Source: Humulus lupulus
Taxonomy: Eukaryota; Streptophyta; Magnoliopsida; Rosales; Cannabaceae
Direction of reading: 5' to 3'
DNA length: 64,000 bases
Assembly: GCF_963169125.1 (NCBI RefSeq)
Contig: NC_084801.1
Span: 75,333,696 to 75,397,695, forward strand
The notes below the pieces were generated by a model, which was not told where the DNA came from, searched no databases, and saw nothing but the letters and a program-made list of their open reading frames with translations. Positions 12,592 through 24,000 of the stretch are shown piece by piece (position 1 is the first letter of the stretch; each line of letters starts with the position of its first letter). Both the position numbers and the translations under genes were made by a program.

Positions 12592-15500
12592 TGTTGTTCG
12601 TGATTTCATCTGTGGACACATGGTAGTTGTTCGAGGAGTAATTAGAGCTATCGGGGGCTAATGAAGTCCTGTCGGGCTTGCCTAGAGCTCCTCGGAGTGT
12701 AGGCTCCTTCGGATGCAGTTTTCTCCATCTAGCGAGAATGTCTTCAAGTTAGGCCACGCCCCGAAGACCTACGTCAGGGTCCTCCCATTTGATGGGTTGG
12801 TTAGTCCTCCAAACCTAAGGAGTTTCTCCTCGGAACACGGAAGGAGTGCTAGATGTTAGTCCCATCGACTTTGGACTGCAAGCGGCTACCTGACAGCTTT
12901 TCGTGCCTCGAGTAGTGGTGTCAAGGTTGTACACTCAGCGATTGGTGTGTCCCAAGGTGTAACGCCCTGGATAACCAAGACCGTTACACTGTGTGTTTAA
13001 AATAGTGCAAGACTTGCTAATCAAGTCATTCAGACAAAGTGTAAACTCTATACCATTATCAGAGTAGGAATAAAACGATTTTGGGTTACAAACGGGCTAT
13101 TTTCATTAAAAATGACGATTTAATACATGGAGACTCGAAATAGGGTTTAGATGTCTTAATTACAACAAATTCTAGAAGTTACAAATAGTTCAAGCCACTC
13201 TAATGGCAAAATTTACATTTTAGGTTTCCGTCCTGTACAATGTGTCGACTGTGGCGGCCGAGCAGCTGACAATGTACACCTCGCCCCCAGAGCTCTCCAA
13301 CTCATGGTTGATTCAGCCTACCCTTGCCTTTACCTGCACCACGTAGCACCCGTGAGCCAGGGCCCAGCAAGAAAGCATAATAACATAGTAAGATTAACAT
13401 CAATAACCAATTATTCCACAATGCATAACCAGAAATTCATCAATTCATAACACTTACTCAAGTAGTAATAACAGTTGTCATCCAGACAGTCAACTAACTA
13501 TATCCCTAACACAATACTCACATTCACAAACAGTAAGTTGTCATATCCATCAAATAACAATCAGGGTTGGCGCCCTTAGTCGCACCCTCTATTTAACACA
13601 CTGTCTTCGGCTCATTAGGGCCGCCCCCAGTGTAATACTCACTGACTCCGGCCAGCTTAACCGAGCTCAGTGATAAATAAGCTGCCTCAGCTCCCAGTGG
13701 CTGAGCCACGCCCCAGTGCGCATATAATGATTTCGACACCCTTAGGCCGATAATCGCATGTCCCATGGCATAATAACACCATCTCACGACATGATATACA
13801 AATGTAGGGAGCTCTTATTCCCATCGTGTCCACATGGTTAATCACATTCACATAATAATGCATACAAACATAGGGAACACTTAGTCCCAACCTAACAACA
13901 TACTCAGGTGCAGCTTTCTTACCTGTATGCCGAGCTTCCGATGCCCCAACGCCGCGAGCACGGTCCTCTATCCCGAGCCTCACCAAAGACCTAGTCACAA
14001 CACAAACAAAACATCCTTTATCACTAACCAATCCAAAACTACTTCCCGGAACCAATCCCACGCTCTCGGAATGCCCCAAAACCCTAAAACAATGCACCGG
14101 ATATATCCCCCGAACCCTCGGAGCAAAGGCTCAAAATTGCAAATTCCAACATCCTGAAATTGGCCTAGCGCCGCGGCGCAGCCCTGTAGGGTCGCGGCGC
14201 CCAGTAAGTCCGAAACCCCATCATTCCCAGAAACAGCCTTGCGCCGCGGCGCGCTAGAGCAGCGCCGCGGCACTCCATCGCGAGCCCAGAATTCTGGGTT
14301 TTTCCCCTGCGTTTTCCCGAACCCATAACACTCCAAATCGACCCAAACTTATAACTAAGCCTCAAAATCAATTCAGAACCCCAAATGAACCCCTTTTAAC
14401 AACCTATAAACATCACAAACAACCCCAATCACACAAACACACCCCAAAATCCTATCTTGAGTTTCAAATTCATAAAACTCATACCATGGATTCCAAAACT
14501 ATAAATCAAGCCTCTAAAACCTTAAACCACACCAGTTACGAAAATTAAACCTAATAAACTCTTACCTCAGTCAAGAACCCAGCTTGAATTCTCCTCAACT
14601 CTAGCTTCAAGTCACCTTCCTCTTGATCATCCCAATTCTGAATTCATGCCAAAACCAGCCACTATCTTCTTTCAATTCATGCTTATTCTCTAAAATCTAA
14701 ACTTGAAACTTACACAAATTATAGACAAACCCTTACCTCTGAGTAATCTTGATTTATGCTCAATTTAGTTGCCTTGAACCATCAAAGCTCCCCTCCTAGG
14801 TCTCCCAACTTCAGCTTCCCTCTTCTTCTCTTTTCTTCTATCTTTTCCTCACATTTCAGCATAAATCAATTCCCCACCAAGTCTTATACGTGACCCCCCT
14901 TTCCTTCAGCTAAAGTAATCCAATTCCTTGCCTAATGACCACTTCACCCTTTCATCTATTTCCCATTCCAACTAAACCTCAAGGCCCTTTTTGTCATTCC
15001 TACTTCCTTACAATTCTACCACTTCCTTTAACCAAACTTGTTACTCTCTATGGTTACTAACAGCTACACAAGTTACCAAACCACCAGTTACCAATATCTC
15101 ACAAGAACTAAATTACAAAATCCCCAAAATACCCCTAGGCTCCTCCCGAGCCGGGTATAAAATCCCGTTGTGAATTTTGAGTTATCTAGCTCTCTAGGAC
15201 CGTCTCGGCACGTGCATCGCATTAATATCACCACACCCACGTGGTACAAATCACATCACATAATTATCACACTTATGCCCTCAACGGGCTAGAATTATCA
15301 CATATCATAATACACATAATCATGCATCTCAAGTACTCAAATAGCCATATAACATGCTTAAAATCATAATCATGCGTCTTAATCATTAAATTCACGCATA
15401 CATCCCGTTATGCCCTCCAGGCACGCTAATCAAGGCCCTTAAGCCTTATTAGCAAATTTGGGTTGTTACACAAGGTGTCATCTGACATAGGATACATGCA

Positions 15501-15935
15501 CCGCATTCTGACCATGTAAAGGGCATGTTCCCCATAAAAGAGTGGGCTACGACCTACAAATTTGGCCCCATGTGATCCGAATGGGCCCACTGCCACCTTT
15601 ATCACATAAATGTATTTTAATTAGGCATTTAATCCCAGTTTTGTGAGAATATTCTGGTATTAACTCCTTAATAAGAGATTTAATTACTTTCAGCCTCTAT
15701 AAATAGGGCTAGGGCACCATTATAAAAGGGTTCACAATTTTTGTTTTCAAAGCATTGCGTAAATGCTGCTTGAACTCCATTGAAGCTTGCCAAACCAAAC
15801 TTCACATACCCTAATACTAAAAGCCTCATGGACTCAGGTTGTTTTATAACATGAACCACGTAAAAAATTTGGGTTCTTTATTGCATTTCTTCAAAATTAT
15901 AATCATTAAGTTGATAGCAAAAAAGGTCATCAACA
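12592..15935 (+). repeat. Element C 3' LTR, split by a solo LTR
   Basis: The LTR starts TGTTGTTCG at 12592 and ends GGTCATCAACA at 15935. Removing the insert 12958-15470 and one CAAGG copy leaves about 826 bp. The right half holds a TATA box, TATAAATA at 15698-15705, and the usual group R ending with AACCACGTAAAA about 80 bp before the end. It belongs to a different subfamily from the LTRs of D, E and F. Confidence 0.78.
12958..15470 (-). repeat. Solo group T LTR with perfect target duplication
   Basis: In plus coordinates this 2,513-bp LTR begins TGTAACGCCCTGG and ends GGGTTGTTACA. It is flanked on both sides by CAAGG (12953-12957 and 15471-15475), a perfect 5-bp target duplication. No internal domain is present, so a full element inserted here and was later reduced by LTR-LTR recombination. 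GC-rich words (GCGCCGCGGCGC type) cluster at about 14165-14280. Confidence 0.92.
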
Positions 15936-15940
15936 CATAC

Positions 15941-16391
15941 TCTTTGTGTGAAGGTAAAAAAAAACAATGATAACATGAAAGCTTTCTTAACTATGATATC
16001 TTCTATAAAGCTTATTTGTTTTCTTTAATCATTATTTATACTTCCAATCAAATACTATTTAATAAAAAAAATAATCATTTAAAATATTTTTATTGCTCAA
16101 AATAGACAATGTCCTTAGAATTAATTAAAAAAATATAAAAATAGACATATGAGATGAGTATGCTAATTGCTTATATAACTTTAGTTTATAATTAAAAATG
16201 AAAAACACAAAAGAAATGTGATAAGCTAAGGAAAGAGTCAAGAGCAGAGGAATGAAGCAGTCAACAGACCACAGTTTCGGTATCGCATCTGCTTTCTGCC
16301 ACCAAAATAAGTCTCTCATTGTCTCTCTTTTGCTCAAAATTTCCAAACTAACCTTGGAATCCCGCCCACACAAAATTTTGAAACCTGCAAT
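15941..16391. other. Unassigned AT-rich spacer between C and D
   Basis: No gene, repeat or coding-like frame could be recognised. The stretch is AT-rich with A and T runs. It may be the host sequence, or an older decayed repeat, into which C and D inserted. Confidence 0.5.
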
Positions 16392-16396
16392 AATAC

Positions 16397-16976
16397 TGTT
16401 GACCCTCGATTCGGTCAACACACGGAGTCAAGTAAAAGGACAAAAATAAGATGAAATAAAGCCAAAAAGATAAATGACACCAAGATTTGTAGTGGTTCGG
16501 CCCCAGTGATGGTAATGACCTACGTCCACTTAATATTCTTATTAATGTAGAACTCTAAAACTTGTGATCAATAAACTAAGGTTCACGACTTTCACAAGTT
16601 TGGAGATTAATACAAATTTGGCAGATAAAAACCCCTCTCTTGTCAAGATTCAAAAGTCCCCTCTCTTGATCCCCTTTGAGTCTTATTTATAGGCTCAAAG
16701 AGTTCCTTCGAGGTTGGTGGGCCTTGATTACATTTAATATAAGAGTATCTCAAACAATAATGGAAATTACAATTATTACATAATTGCAAGATTACAAATC
16801 TATAAAATATATCTGAAATACTGTGACCAGCCTAGTCGCCTATGAAATATGCCTTCTGCTGAGTAAATCCTCTTCTGGTCAATGGTCGAACAGAACGTAC
16901 CCACTTGAATAGTCACTGCACTAGACGTGCATATTTATTTTGCCACATCATCAGACGAATCATTTTTAGGTAAACA
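16397..16976 (-). repeat. Element D 3' LTR
   Basis: This 580-bp LTR in plus coordinates starts TGTTGACCCTCGATTCGG and ends TTTTTAGGTAAACA. A minus-strand TATAAATA (plus 16684-16691) is the likely LTR promoter box. It pairs with 27253-27839. Confidence 0.93.
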
Positions 16977-16995
16977 TTTGCCCCCCAAGTTTATT
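16977..16995 (-). other. Polypurine tract of element D
   Basis: The minus strand reads AATAAACTTGGGGGGCAAA directly before the 3' LTR start, as in E, F and G. Confidence 0.85.
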
Positions 16996-17188
16996 TTACT
17001 GTGACCAGCATATAATAAACTTACTTGACCAGTGTTTTGTCTGACATGTCACATCTGTCAGCACCTTTTTGAAAAAGTAAACAATCATGACTGTTACAGT
17101 TTCCCAAAAATAGTTTGATGGCTAATGCGATTTCCCATGCATCGAAAACTTACCTCCATCATTACCTCTTTAACTGCACCATGATCAG

Positions 17189-17196
17189 TATAAATA
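17189..17196 (+). promoter_or_regulatory. TATA box and leader intron of element D aORF
   Basis: TATAAATA lies upstream of a leader that holds a GTAAGT donor at 17354-17359 and a possible acceptor TGTCGTAG ending at 17778, 34 bases before the aORF start codon at 17813. The same TATA, donor and acceptor order occurs in E, F and G. Confidence 0.62.
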
Positions 17197-17812
17197 AGTT
17201 ACTTTTCCCACTTTTTACTTTTTTACCAAATCCTTCTCTCCTCAAGAACTCAAAAAATATCCCAATAGATCCCAGAAAAATTCGCTGATCTGAGACGTGT
17301 TCGATCAGTTTGGAGCGACAACATTCTCGACTCCTTTGCAATCTACAATTCAAGTAAGTTTTTGAACTCGTCTTCTCTGCTATATATTCTAGAATAAGTT
17401 TCACAAGTTTTTTGGTTTGAGTTTCTATACGTTCTTGAGAAAAAATTATGGGTGATCGGGTTTGTACGCAAAAACATGATAGACTAGGTATTTTAGGCAG
17501 TAAAAAAAACATTAGGTGAGGCTTAGAAATCAGTGTCATAAATAGGAATATTGTTTTAGGGCCCAAAATCAAGATTTTACTGTTTTCAGAAAAACTAGGT
17601 TCTTCCCGCCTTTTTTCGGAGTCGAAACTTTTCACTTCCACTTTTTGATCTATTTTTCCAAACTGTTCGCATGTTTTTAGTGCTTATGTTAGGATGTTGC
17701 TGGTCGTATAAAAACTTAACTTTTATATACGAGCAACGTTATCCTTTCAGTTCCTCTTCTTCTATCTATTTGTCGTAGATTCTCATTTCCCCTTTTCTCT
17801 TCTCTGATATTC

Positions 17813-20397
17813 ATGCACGATCCTTGGGGAGGTGAGAGGCCAATAGACAACAATCTTCTCGCGTTGCTGTTCGAAGATCAAGAGCAACTTCCACTTCCTT
17901 TCTTTAACTTTCCACCTTAACAACAAAACCCCACGACCAGCCACCTAGACCGCCAGCAACACATGGGTCGTGTTAAACACATAGCCTGTAGGAAAAAGAA
18001 AACCACAAATTCTCCTTCTAACCGACCAGCAACTAACAACGAGGGTCCTTCAAGTGATCCTTAGCCCATAAATATTCCACTACAAGAAATTCAACCCAAA
18101 GCCCGGCCTCGCGACGACCTTCGACCAGAAGTTGACTGGTATGTGGCGCCTCGTAGTGTCATTTCGGCTAGGACAGTGACAAGGTACCTCAAGAATTACG
18201 GACTTCCTGGGGTTACCTTAATCAAACCTATCTCCAACCAATGGGAAAATGTGCCTGGAGGCGCCTTCAGCACTTGGTCGAGGTTCCACGTCGAGGCAGG
18301 GGAAATCTTGCCCCTGCACAAATTTTTTCAAGGGGTGGCCAATTACTTTGAGGTCACCCCCTTCCAAATTACTCCCAACGGATATAGAGTACTATATGCA
18401 CTCTATATCCTTTACAACCATAAGAAGTGGCATGTGCCCACACCGCACAAGATCAACTACCTATTCGATCTCAAGTTCTACCCCCACCAAAACATCACGG
18501 GGTTTTTCCATTTCTGTCACCAGGAATCTACTCGCATATTTCTGAGTGACGTCACCTACAAATCCAACATAGGAAAGTACTTCCTTACGATAGACCTGGT
18601 CGCTGACAACCTGGCCTTCACCTGAGCAGGTAAATCTCTCAATCACTGGTCGTTTATTTTCTGCTAGTTTTTTCTTCACCATCCTTAGAACATTGATGTT
18701 GTGTCTAAGTCCATGGTATTGACCAGAATCCACTCTAGAGATGGAGATGAGGGTCGCATCCCTGGCCAGCATGACAAATATTGAGAAGAGTGTCAAAGAG
18801 CTGGTCACTAAAAGCAATCTGAGGTTGGTCGGCCTTTTGGTACCTCACCAAGAAGTGAGGGAGTCCACCTCGGGGAGTGAAACTGGAATGGAAATCCCTG
18901 AGCAGCAACAGGATGTGTCACAACCCCCGAGATGTCAGGCTATAGGAATGACCATTCGGGAACCCTTCAGCAAGCCTCGGGTTGCTGTTGTCCCTTCCCA
19001 ACACGGGAGAGGCAAGCAAAAACTTCCGGAGTACAGTGACCCTATACTCGAATCCTCCGACGAAAATAGTATAGATTTCTCACTCTTATATAGCCTACCT
19101 ATCCCCTGTCATTTATTTGACAGGGATGGAAACTTTAAATTTATGACCAATAACTTTAACTCAAACTTCTTCGAGCCAGAGAGTGAGTGTAGTAGTAGTT
19201 CTATAAATAATGTATCGACCAGTAGTAATAGCTCCGGAATATTACTTAGAATTTCCCTTTATCATTATGTCCTTGCTCTTCTAAATTATATTGTCTAATC
19301 GATTGTTTTTATATTGCCGTCATGACCTCTGAGGAAGCCTTCGACATATACACCAACGCTGAAGCTCCTGCGACCAAAAAGAAGGCGAGCAAGAGACACC
19401 AAGGGGAGAGCAGCAGCGATCCCTCTAAGAAAAAAGCCTGAACAGAGGATCCTCCAACGCCTCCCCCAGCACCCACTCCTTCCAGGAATATGACACCTCC
19501 TTCTCCTCGCAGTAGCCTCCCCCACGAACCAGGGAGGAGACCCTCGACCAACGACTCACTGAGTAGTTCCTTCAATGCTACTTATGAGAAGTTAAAAAGG
19601 CTTTGAAAGCATCGTCGCAGCCAAGAAGCCTTCTCGCATCTTCCTCCACTAGTGAACAGCCAGGTCATCAGTCGTGGACTATCTGAAGTCCTCAGCATAA
19701 GTGTGTTTCTTCTTTTTCCTTTTTAATCGAACAACACCTTCTTTAACAACTCCTCACTGGTTTACTTTTCTTTTCCTGTTCGCATGGTATCCTCACCATA
19801 GGACACAGCTGGCGCCAAGCCGAGGAGACTGAGGCTAGATTTGCTGAGGAAATCAAGGCAGTCGAGGCCAGATATGTCGAGGAGCTGAAGGGGGTCAAGG
19901 CCAAACATGCCGAAGAGGTGAAGACGGTCGAGGCTAAAGTTGCTGAAGATCTTAAGGCCGCCGAGGCTAGGGTTGATGACCTGAGCGAGGAGCTGAGGAG
20001 ATGCCAAGAATCCGTGGTCAAAATTTCTACAGTCAAGGAGAATTTTAAGGAGGCTTCAGAGATTAACTACAATGGAGCATCAAAACTTCAAGAGGACCTT
20101 GTGATCAGCTGGAAGGAAACCGCCGAGCTGGAGGAGCGAACCAAACTACTCGAGGAAACGAACTCTCGCAATTTGGAGAAGTTCAAGGGAGCAACTTTTA
20201 ACTACTTTTACTTATTCTGGAAGAACAATCCAGATGCAAATTTTAATTATCTCCCCGAGCAGGTAAAGAAGGACGAACTGGCAAAGTGTGATGCTCATCT
20301 AGCAGAGGAACAGAAAGCTCAGGAGTCCCTTGAAATCTCCTTGGTGACAGGCACCGAGGTTGTTGAAGATGATGCGGGGACCACCGTCAACCAATAG
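17813..20397 (+). pseudogene. Element D aORF (antisense accessory gene), decayed
   Basis: The start MHDPWGGERPIDNN aligns with MPDLWGGERPIDDD of G's copy, which fixes the ATG at 17813. Stops fall soon after, in the proline-rich leader. The conserved core is then legible at 18143-18625: PGGAFSTWSRFHVEAGEILP, then FQITPNGYRVLYALYILY and INYLFDLK. A later block at 18741-19298 has SSDEN and LPIPCHLFDRDGNF. The last block, 19918-20397, is a coiled coil rich in Glu, Lys and Ala, ending in NPDANFNYLPEQV. Splice donors such as the GGTAAATC at 18631 follow the core exon. It runs opposite to gag-pol. I believe the core belongs to the plant 'putative gypsy-type transposon' domain family; a profile search would settle this. 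Molecular function is unknown. Confidence 0.7.
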
Positions 20398-21021
20398 TCC
20401 CAACCAGATCCTCCTGCTGCTCAATGATTAATTTATTATTATATATTTTTATTTGTAACTGGGACATACGAACTACGGTTCGTAATGCTAAGACAATTTT
20501 GCTGCTCAAGGCAGCTTTTCTTTTAATTTGTTAATTACATCCGAGCAGTAACGGCTTGCGGTGTAAAACATTTCATTTTGGTATTATAATATTTATGATT
20601 ATTATAACATATGTCCGTATGACTGAACTTAGCATAACACTTTGTTCTGATTTTACAAAACTTAGCATAGTACTGTAGTATGCTTTCCCTTATGTTGCTC
20701 ATGTGTTTACATATACATGTTGATATGCTTTGCTTGCTTGGTATCTTATATGCCCCCAAGTGAGCGAGGAGCTTAGGGTTCTCATTCACTTGCCATGACC
20801 AAGTCCTGTTCGAACATTACTGCTCGTGTACTTATAATAAAACAATAATATAGCAAAAGAACACACGTAATGAGAAAATACTTGTAATAAATACAATAAT
20901 TGGCAAGAATAATTAGATGCGCACATTTCCTTTTATTTCTCATAATAAATGGACAAAATTGTGTCTGTACGAGTGATCAAAAATTGATCTTACAATTGTA
21001 TGCGACTAGCCATATAACTAA
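20398..21021. other. Spacer between aORF and pol ends in element D
   Basis: This non-coding stretch separates the convergent 3' ends of aORF and pol. It is related to G's 61250-61940: both share words such as TTACATCC.AGCAGT, ATTATAATATTT and AACTTAGCATA. It probably holds 3' ends of both transcripts, but no single polyadenylation site can be fixed. Confidence 0.55.
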
Positions 21022-24000
21022 CTAGCCCTTGTTCATAAACTTGTAAAAAGGAATGTTGCGCAAGTGTTCTCCATTCAAATAGCGAGGAATGAGATCTCCG
21101 TTTAAGCAAGCAAGTTTATATGTGTCTGGTTGAAGAACTTCTTCAATTTGATACGGACCTTCCCAGTTTGGTCCAAGCACTCCGGCAACTTGGTCGCGAG
21201 TGTTGAGAAAAACTCTTCTAAGTACCAAATCTCCCACGTTAAACATTCTTTCACGTACTTTAGAGTTAAAATACCGAGCGACCTTCTGCTGGTAAGCTGC
21301 TACTCGAAGTAGAGCTTGCTCGTACCTCTCATCGACCAAGTCCAAGGACTCCATCAATAATTGATCATTAGTGCCTTGATTGTATGTTAGCCTTCTATGT
21401 GATGGGGGTTTGAGCTCAACAAGCAACATGGCCTCATACCCATAGGCTAAGGAAAATGGAGTATGGACTGTTGTTGTCCGATGGGATGTTCTATACTACC
21501 AAAGGACTTCTGGTAACTGTTATGGCCATGCCCCTTTTGCTTCATTAAGCCTTTTCTTCAGGGTGTCCTCCAGAGTCTTGTTGACAGCCTCAACTTATCC
21601 GTTTGCTTGCAGATGAGCTACTGATGAAAAACTTTTTATAATCCCATGCCTCTCGCAGAAATCAGTAAAAAGATCACTGTCAAATTGTGTGTCATTATCT
21701 GAGACAATTTTCCTTGGTAACCCACATCGACACACGATATTCTTGACCACAAAATCCAAAACTATCTTGGTTGTTATGGTTGCTAGCGACTCAGCTTCAG
21801 CCCACTTTGTAAAGTAGTCAACAACAACTACTGCATATTTGACATTCCCTTTTCCTGTGGGTAAAGACCCGATCAAATGAATCTATTTGAGCTCATTAGG
21901 CGTTGCTCGTGGTATTTTGGAGAATCTTTGGCACTTGTCACATTTCCGAACAAAATCAGTAGAGTCTCATTCATGGTAGGCCAGAAATACCCTTGCCTTA
22001 AGATCTTTTTTGACAAACTCTGCCCCCCAGCGTGATCTCAACAAAAACCTTCATGGACTTCTTGCATTAGTTCCTTAGCTTTCTCCTTAGAGACACACCG
22101 TAACAAAGGCATTGAGTGCCCTCTTCTATATAAAATTTCGTCGACCAGAATGAATCGAGCCAACTGCCTCAAGAGACTCCTTGCTTTGGTTCTTTCTGCT
22201 AGCAGCAATCCCTACTCAAGGAATCTAATGATTGGTGTCATCCATGTGTTTGTCGCTTGAATCACCAGTGAAGACACTTCTGCTTGAATGCTTGGTGCCG
22301 ACAAATGTTCAATTGGTGTTATGTTAAAGGTGTCAGCATCCTTCGCACTTGCTAACTTGGCTAAGGCATCAACATTCGAATTCTGATCGCGGGGCACTTG
22401 TTGGAGAGTATACCTTTCAAACTGTTCCAATAAGTCCTTTGCTTTGTTCAAATAAGCAACCATTTTGAGACCCTTAGCCTGATATTCTCCCATAATCAGA
22501 TTAACCACTAGCTGGGAATCACTATAAGTTTCTAGTGATTTTATATCCATGTCCTTGGCTAGCCTTAATCCTACGAGCAGAGCTTTGTATTCAGCTTCAT
22601 TATTGGATGTCGTAAAGTCAAACTAGATTGCACAATGGAACCGATGTCCTTCTGGTGTAAATAATATCAGACCTGATCCTGCATTATGCTCGTTGGAAGA
22701 GCCATCTATGAACAATTTCTAGGAAGGAACTTGAATTTAACTTCCAGTCTCTTCCATCGGCTCACTAATTGGGATCCCGGTGAATTCTGAGACAAAGTCT
22801 GCTAGAGCCTATCCTTTCACAGCTACTCGTGGAGAATAAGAAATGTCAAACTGTCCTAGTTTGACTGCCCATTTTAATAACCGACCAGCGACTTCTGGTT
22901 TCTGGAAGACTTTCCTTAATGGCTGGTCGGTGAGCACCACGATGGGGTGAGCCTAAAAGTAAGGTCGCAGCTTCCTTGAGGCCAGAATCAAGCAACAAGC
23001 TAACTTTTCAATGGGTGGATACTGCAACTCTACTCCCACTAACCTCTTGCTCACATAATACACTGCTTTCTGAATGTTGTCTTCTTCTCTGATTAAAACA
23101 GCACTAGCAGCATATTTTGTGACTGCCAAATAGATGAACAGAGCTTCCTTTTCGAACGACTTGGACAAGATTGGTGGTTGCGACATGTGGGTCTTTAGAG
23201 CCTGAAAATCATGTTCGCACTCTTCTGTCCATTCAAATTTCTTGTTCCCCCTGAGTATATTGAAAATGGGACACACTTGTCCGTCGACTTGGATATGAAT
23301 CTACTAAGGGCAGCAATCCTCCCAATTAGGCTTTGAACATCTTTATTCTTGAAAGGAGACTTCATCTCGATTAGTGCCTGAATTTTTTTGGGATTAGCCT
23401 CAATTCCTTGCGAGTTCACTAAGAATCCCAAAAATTTCCCTGATCCAACACCAAACAAACACTTGAGGGGGTTTAGCTTCATCTGATATTTGTTCAAGAT
23501 GTTGAAGCATCTTCGAAGGTCCTCGATGTGTTCTTTAGCTTTATTTGACTTAACCAACATGTCATCTACCAGTCGGTTATTTGAACATATGGTTGACCAG
23601 ACGCTGGTAAGTCGCACAAGCATTTTTCAAACCGAAGGGCATTACTTTGCAGCATTATAGCCCTGTATATGTTCGAAAGCTAGTGTGATCCTCATCAGGT
23701 GGATGAATACTGGTCTGATTGTATAGAGAGTATGCATCCATGAATGATAAAATCTCGTGTCCTGATGTCGCATCGACCAACTGCTCTATCCTTAGGAGTG
23801 GGAAACAATCCTTTGGGTAGGTTTTATTAAGGTCTGTGAAATCCACACACGTCCTCCACTTGCCATTTGGCTTGGGAATCAGTACGGGACTAGAGAACCA
23901 AGATGGATAAAATGCTACCCTAATGAATTCATTTTCCTTCAGCTTTTCAACTTCCTCTCTTAGGGCCTTTGATCTGTCTTTGTCGAGGAGCCTTCTTTTT

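Larger units (their letters stand above)
10255..15935 (+). mobile_element. Element C: 3' end of a group R element
   Basis: What remains, in plus-strand order, is an antisense aORF remnant (10255-11560), its promoter region, a polypurine tract (12577-12591) and a 3' LTR (12592-15935, split by a solo T LTR). This is the order seen in the intact element F (aORF, polypurine tract, 3' LTR), so C lies on the plus strand. Element A has inserted into the aORF at 10254/10255, and the gag-pol part of C lies left of the window. The bases CATAC at 15936-15940 would be one target duplication. Confidence 0.75.

Noticed and set aside
15941..16391. Host gene exon between C and D
   Set aside because: The frames here are short, AT-rich and without splice context or a recognisable product.
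18143..18625. The D aORF core as an independent host gene
   Set aside because: It lies inside D's LTRs and target duplications, and homologous genes sit at the same place in C, E, F and G, so it is part of the element.
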